NCBI GenBank assembly: GCA_900553345.1
Contig: USDE01000093.1
Coordinates: forward strand, 1 to 6,123
Direction: 5' to 3'
DNA from: an uncultured Collinsella sp.
GTDB taxonomy: Bacteria; Actinomycetota; Coriobacteriia; Coriobacteriales; Coriobacteriaceae
DNA: 6,123 nucleotides
Notes under the pieces: model-generated
The model's database searches: none
The model's input: only the letters and a program-made list of their open reading frames with translations
What the model was told of the DNA's origin: nothing
Part shown: piece by piece, positions 5,957 through 6,123 of the stretch
Position numbering within the stretch: the first letter of the stretch is position 1
How the letters are laid out: each line of letters starts with the position of its first letter
Program-made: the position numbers and the translations under genes

Positions 5957-5962
5957 ACCTTT
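5957..5962 (-). promoter_or_regulatory. Ribosome binding site of the ECF ATPase
   Basis: GAAAGG lies 4-6 nt before the ATG at 5952. It is only a moderate match, but no better in-frame start exists, and the encoded METIINVDDVSFSYG is the normal beginning of an ABC domain. Confidence 0.45.
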
Positions 5963-5970
5963 CATAGTCA

Positions 5971-6014
5971 TTGGGGACGTTCTTACATGACTAGTCGTTT
6001 AAGAACGTCCCCAA
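5971..6014. repeat. 44-nt palindromic element (REP-like)
   Basis: The arm TTGGGGACGTTCTTA (5971-5985) is perfectly complementary to 6000-6014. The 14-nt centre contains a further palindrome, GACTAGTC (5989-5996), exactly on the same axis, so the whole is symmetric except for 2 of 3 positions on each side between arm and core. It sits 18 nt upstream of the ECF ATPase start. I associate such GGGGACGTTCTTA palindromes with dispersed intergenic repeats in Collinsella, of the REP type moved by Y1 (IS200-like) transposases. That is recollection, and no transposase is in the window. It could also act as a terminator or transcript-stabilising hairpin. Confidence 0.75.
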
Positions 6015-6123
6015 AAGCTCGTTATTTGGGACAGTCTTTGGCGGTGAAGCACGGAGACGGCTTTACGAGGTGCCCCAGGTTGGCGCGAAAGAGGAGCGAA
6101 GCGCACTTGGGTACGCGAGCGAC
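6015..6123. other. Right-edge stretch with no supported gene, repeat-like
   Basis: I find no start with a ribosome binding site and no recognisable protein in any frame. A second GGGACAG motif is at 6028-6034, just outside the palindrome. The segment 6070-6110 has an imperfect self-complementary look (CCCAGG..GGCGC against GCGC..CTTGGG). It probably belongs to the same intergenic repeat family or to sequence upstream of the ECF operon. Any S-subunit gene would have to lie further right. Confidence 0.35.

Noticed and set aside
5953..6123. A vitamin riboswitch upstream of the ECF operon
   Set aside because: Apart from the palindrome I see none of the conserved cores of TPP, FMN, cobalamin or similar riboswitches on the minus strand, and the space between palindrome and start is only 18 nt.
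1..6123. CRISPR array, tRNA/rRNA genes, insertion-sequence transposase
   Set aside because: No regularly spaced direct repeats, no tRNA-like cloverleaf arms and no transposase motifs were seen on either strand.

Overview
The window looks like a piece of a high-GC, Gram-positive gut actinobacterium, most likely Collinsella or a close relative in the Coriobacteriia. This is inferred from base composition, from the gene content (a D-aspartate ligase/aspartate racemase pair and an ECF-type vitamin importer), and from a GGGAC-containing palindrome of a kind I associate with Collinsella intergenic regions. I could not run a similarity search, so the assignment comes from recognition only.

Layout from left to right. 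(1) 1-935, minus strand, open at the left edge: a secreted coiled-coil protein of the PcsB/CwlO-N-terminal type. After about residue 221 it switches in frame to sequence that reads like the middle of a periplasmic nitrate reductase catalytic subunit (NapA). This is the most unusual object in the window. It is either an assembly or recombination chimera or a real gene fusion, and the artefact is more likely. (2) 936-1249: a divergent intergenic region rich in short inverted repeats (core 996-1045), with candidate promoters for both sides. (3) 1250-2506 and 2591-3337, plus strand: an ATP-grasp D-aspartate ligase followed by an aspartate racemase. They are separated by 84 nt holding a perfect 11-bp GC hairpin. 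Together they would make D-Asp and attach it to the peptidoglycan precursor as the cross-bridge residue. (4) 3338-3461: a convergent intergenic region with a strong bidirectional terminator. (5) 3462-4208 and 4201-5952, minus strand, overlapping by 8 nt: an ECF transporter transmembrane T subunit and a double-domain ATPase (EcfA-EcfA' fused). No substrate-binding S subunit is present. (6) 5953-6123: a 44-nt palindrome (5971-6014) and further repeat-like sequence, with no supported gene.

I see no clearly new multi-gene system. The points worth a second look are the coiled-coil/NapA junction, the asymmetric ATP sites predicted for the fused ECF ATPase, the hairpin between ligase and racemase, the inverted-repeat cluster at 996-1045, and the palindrome with GGGACAG motifs flanking the ECF operon.
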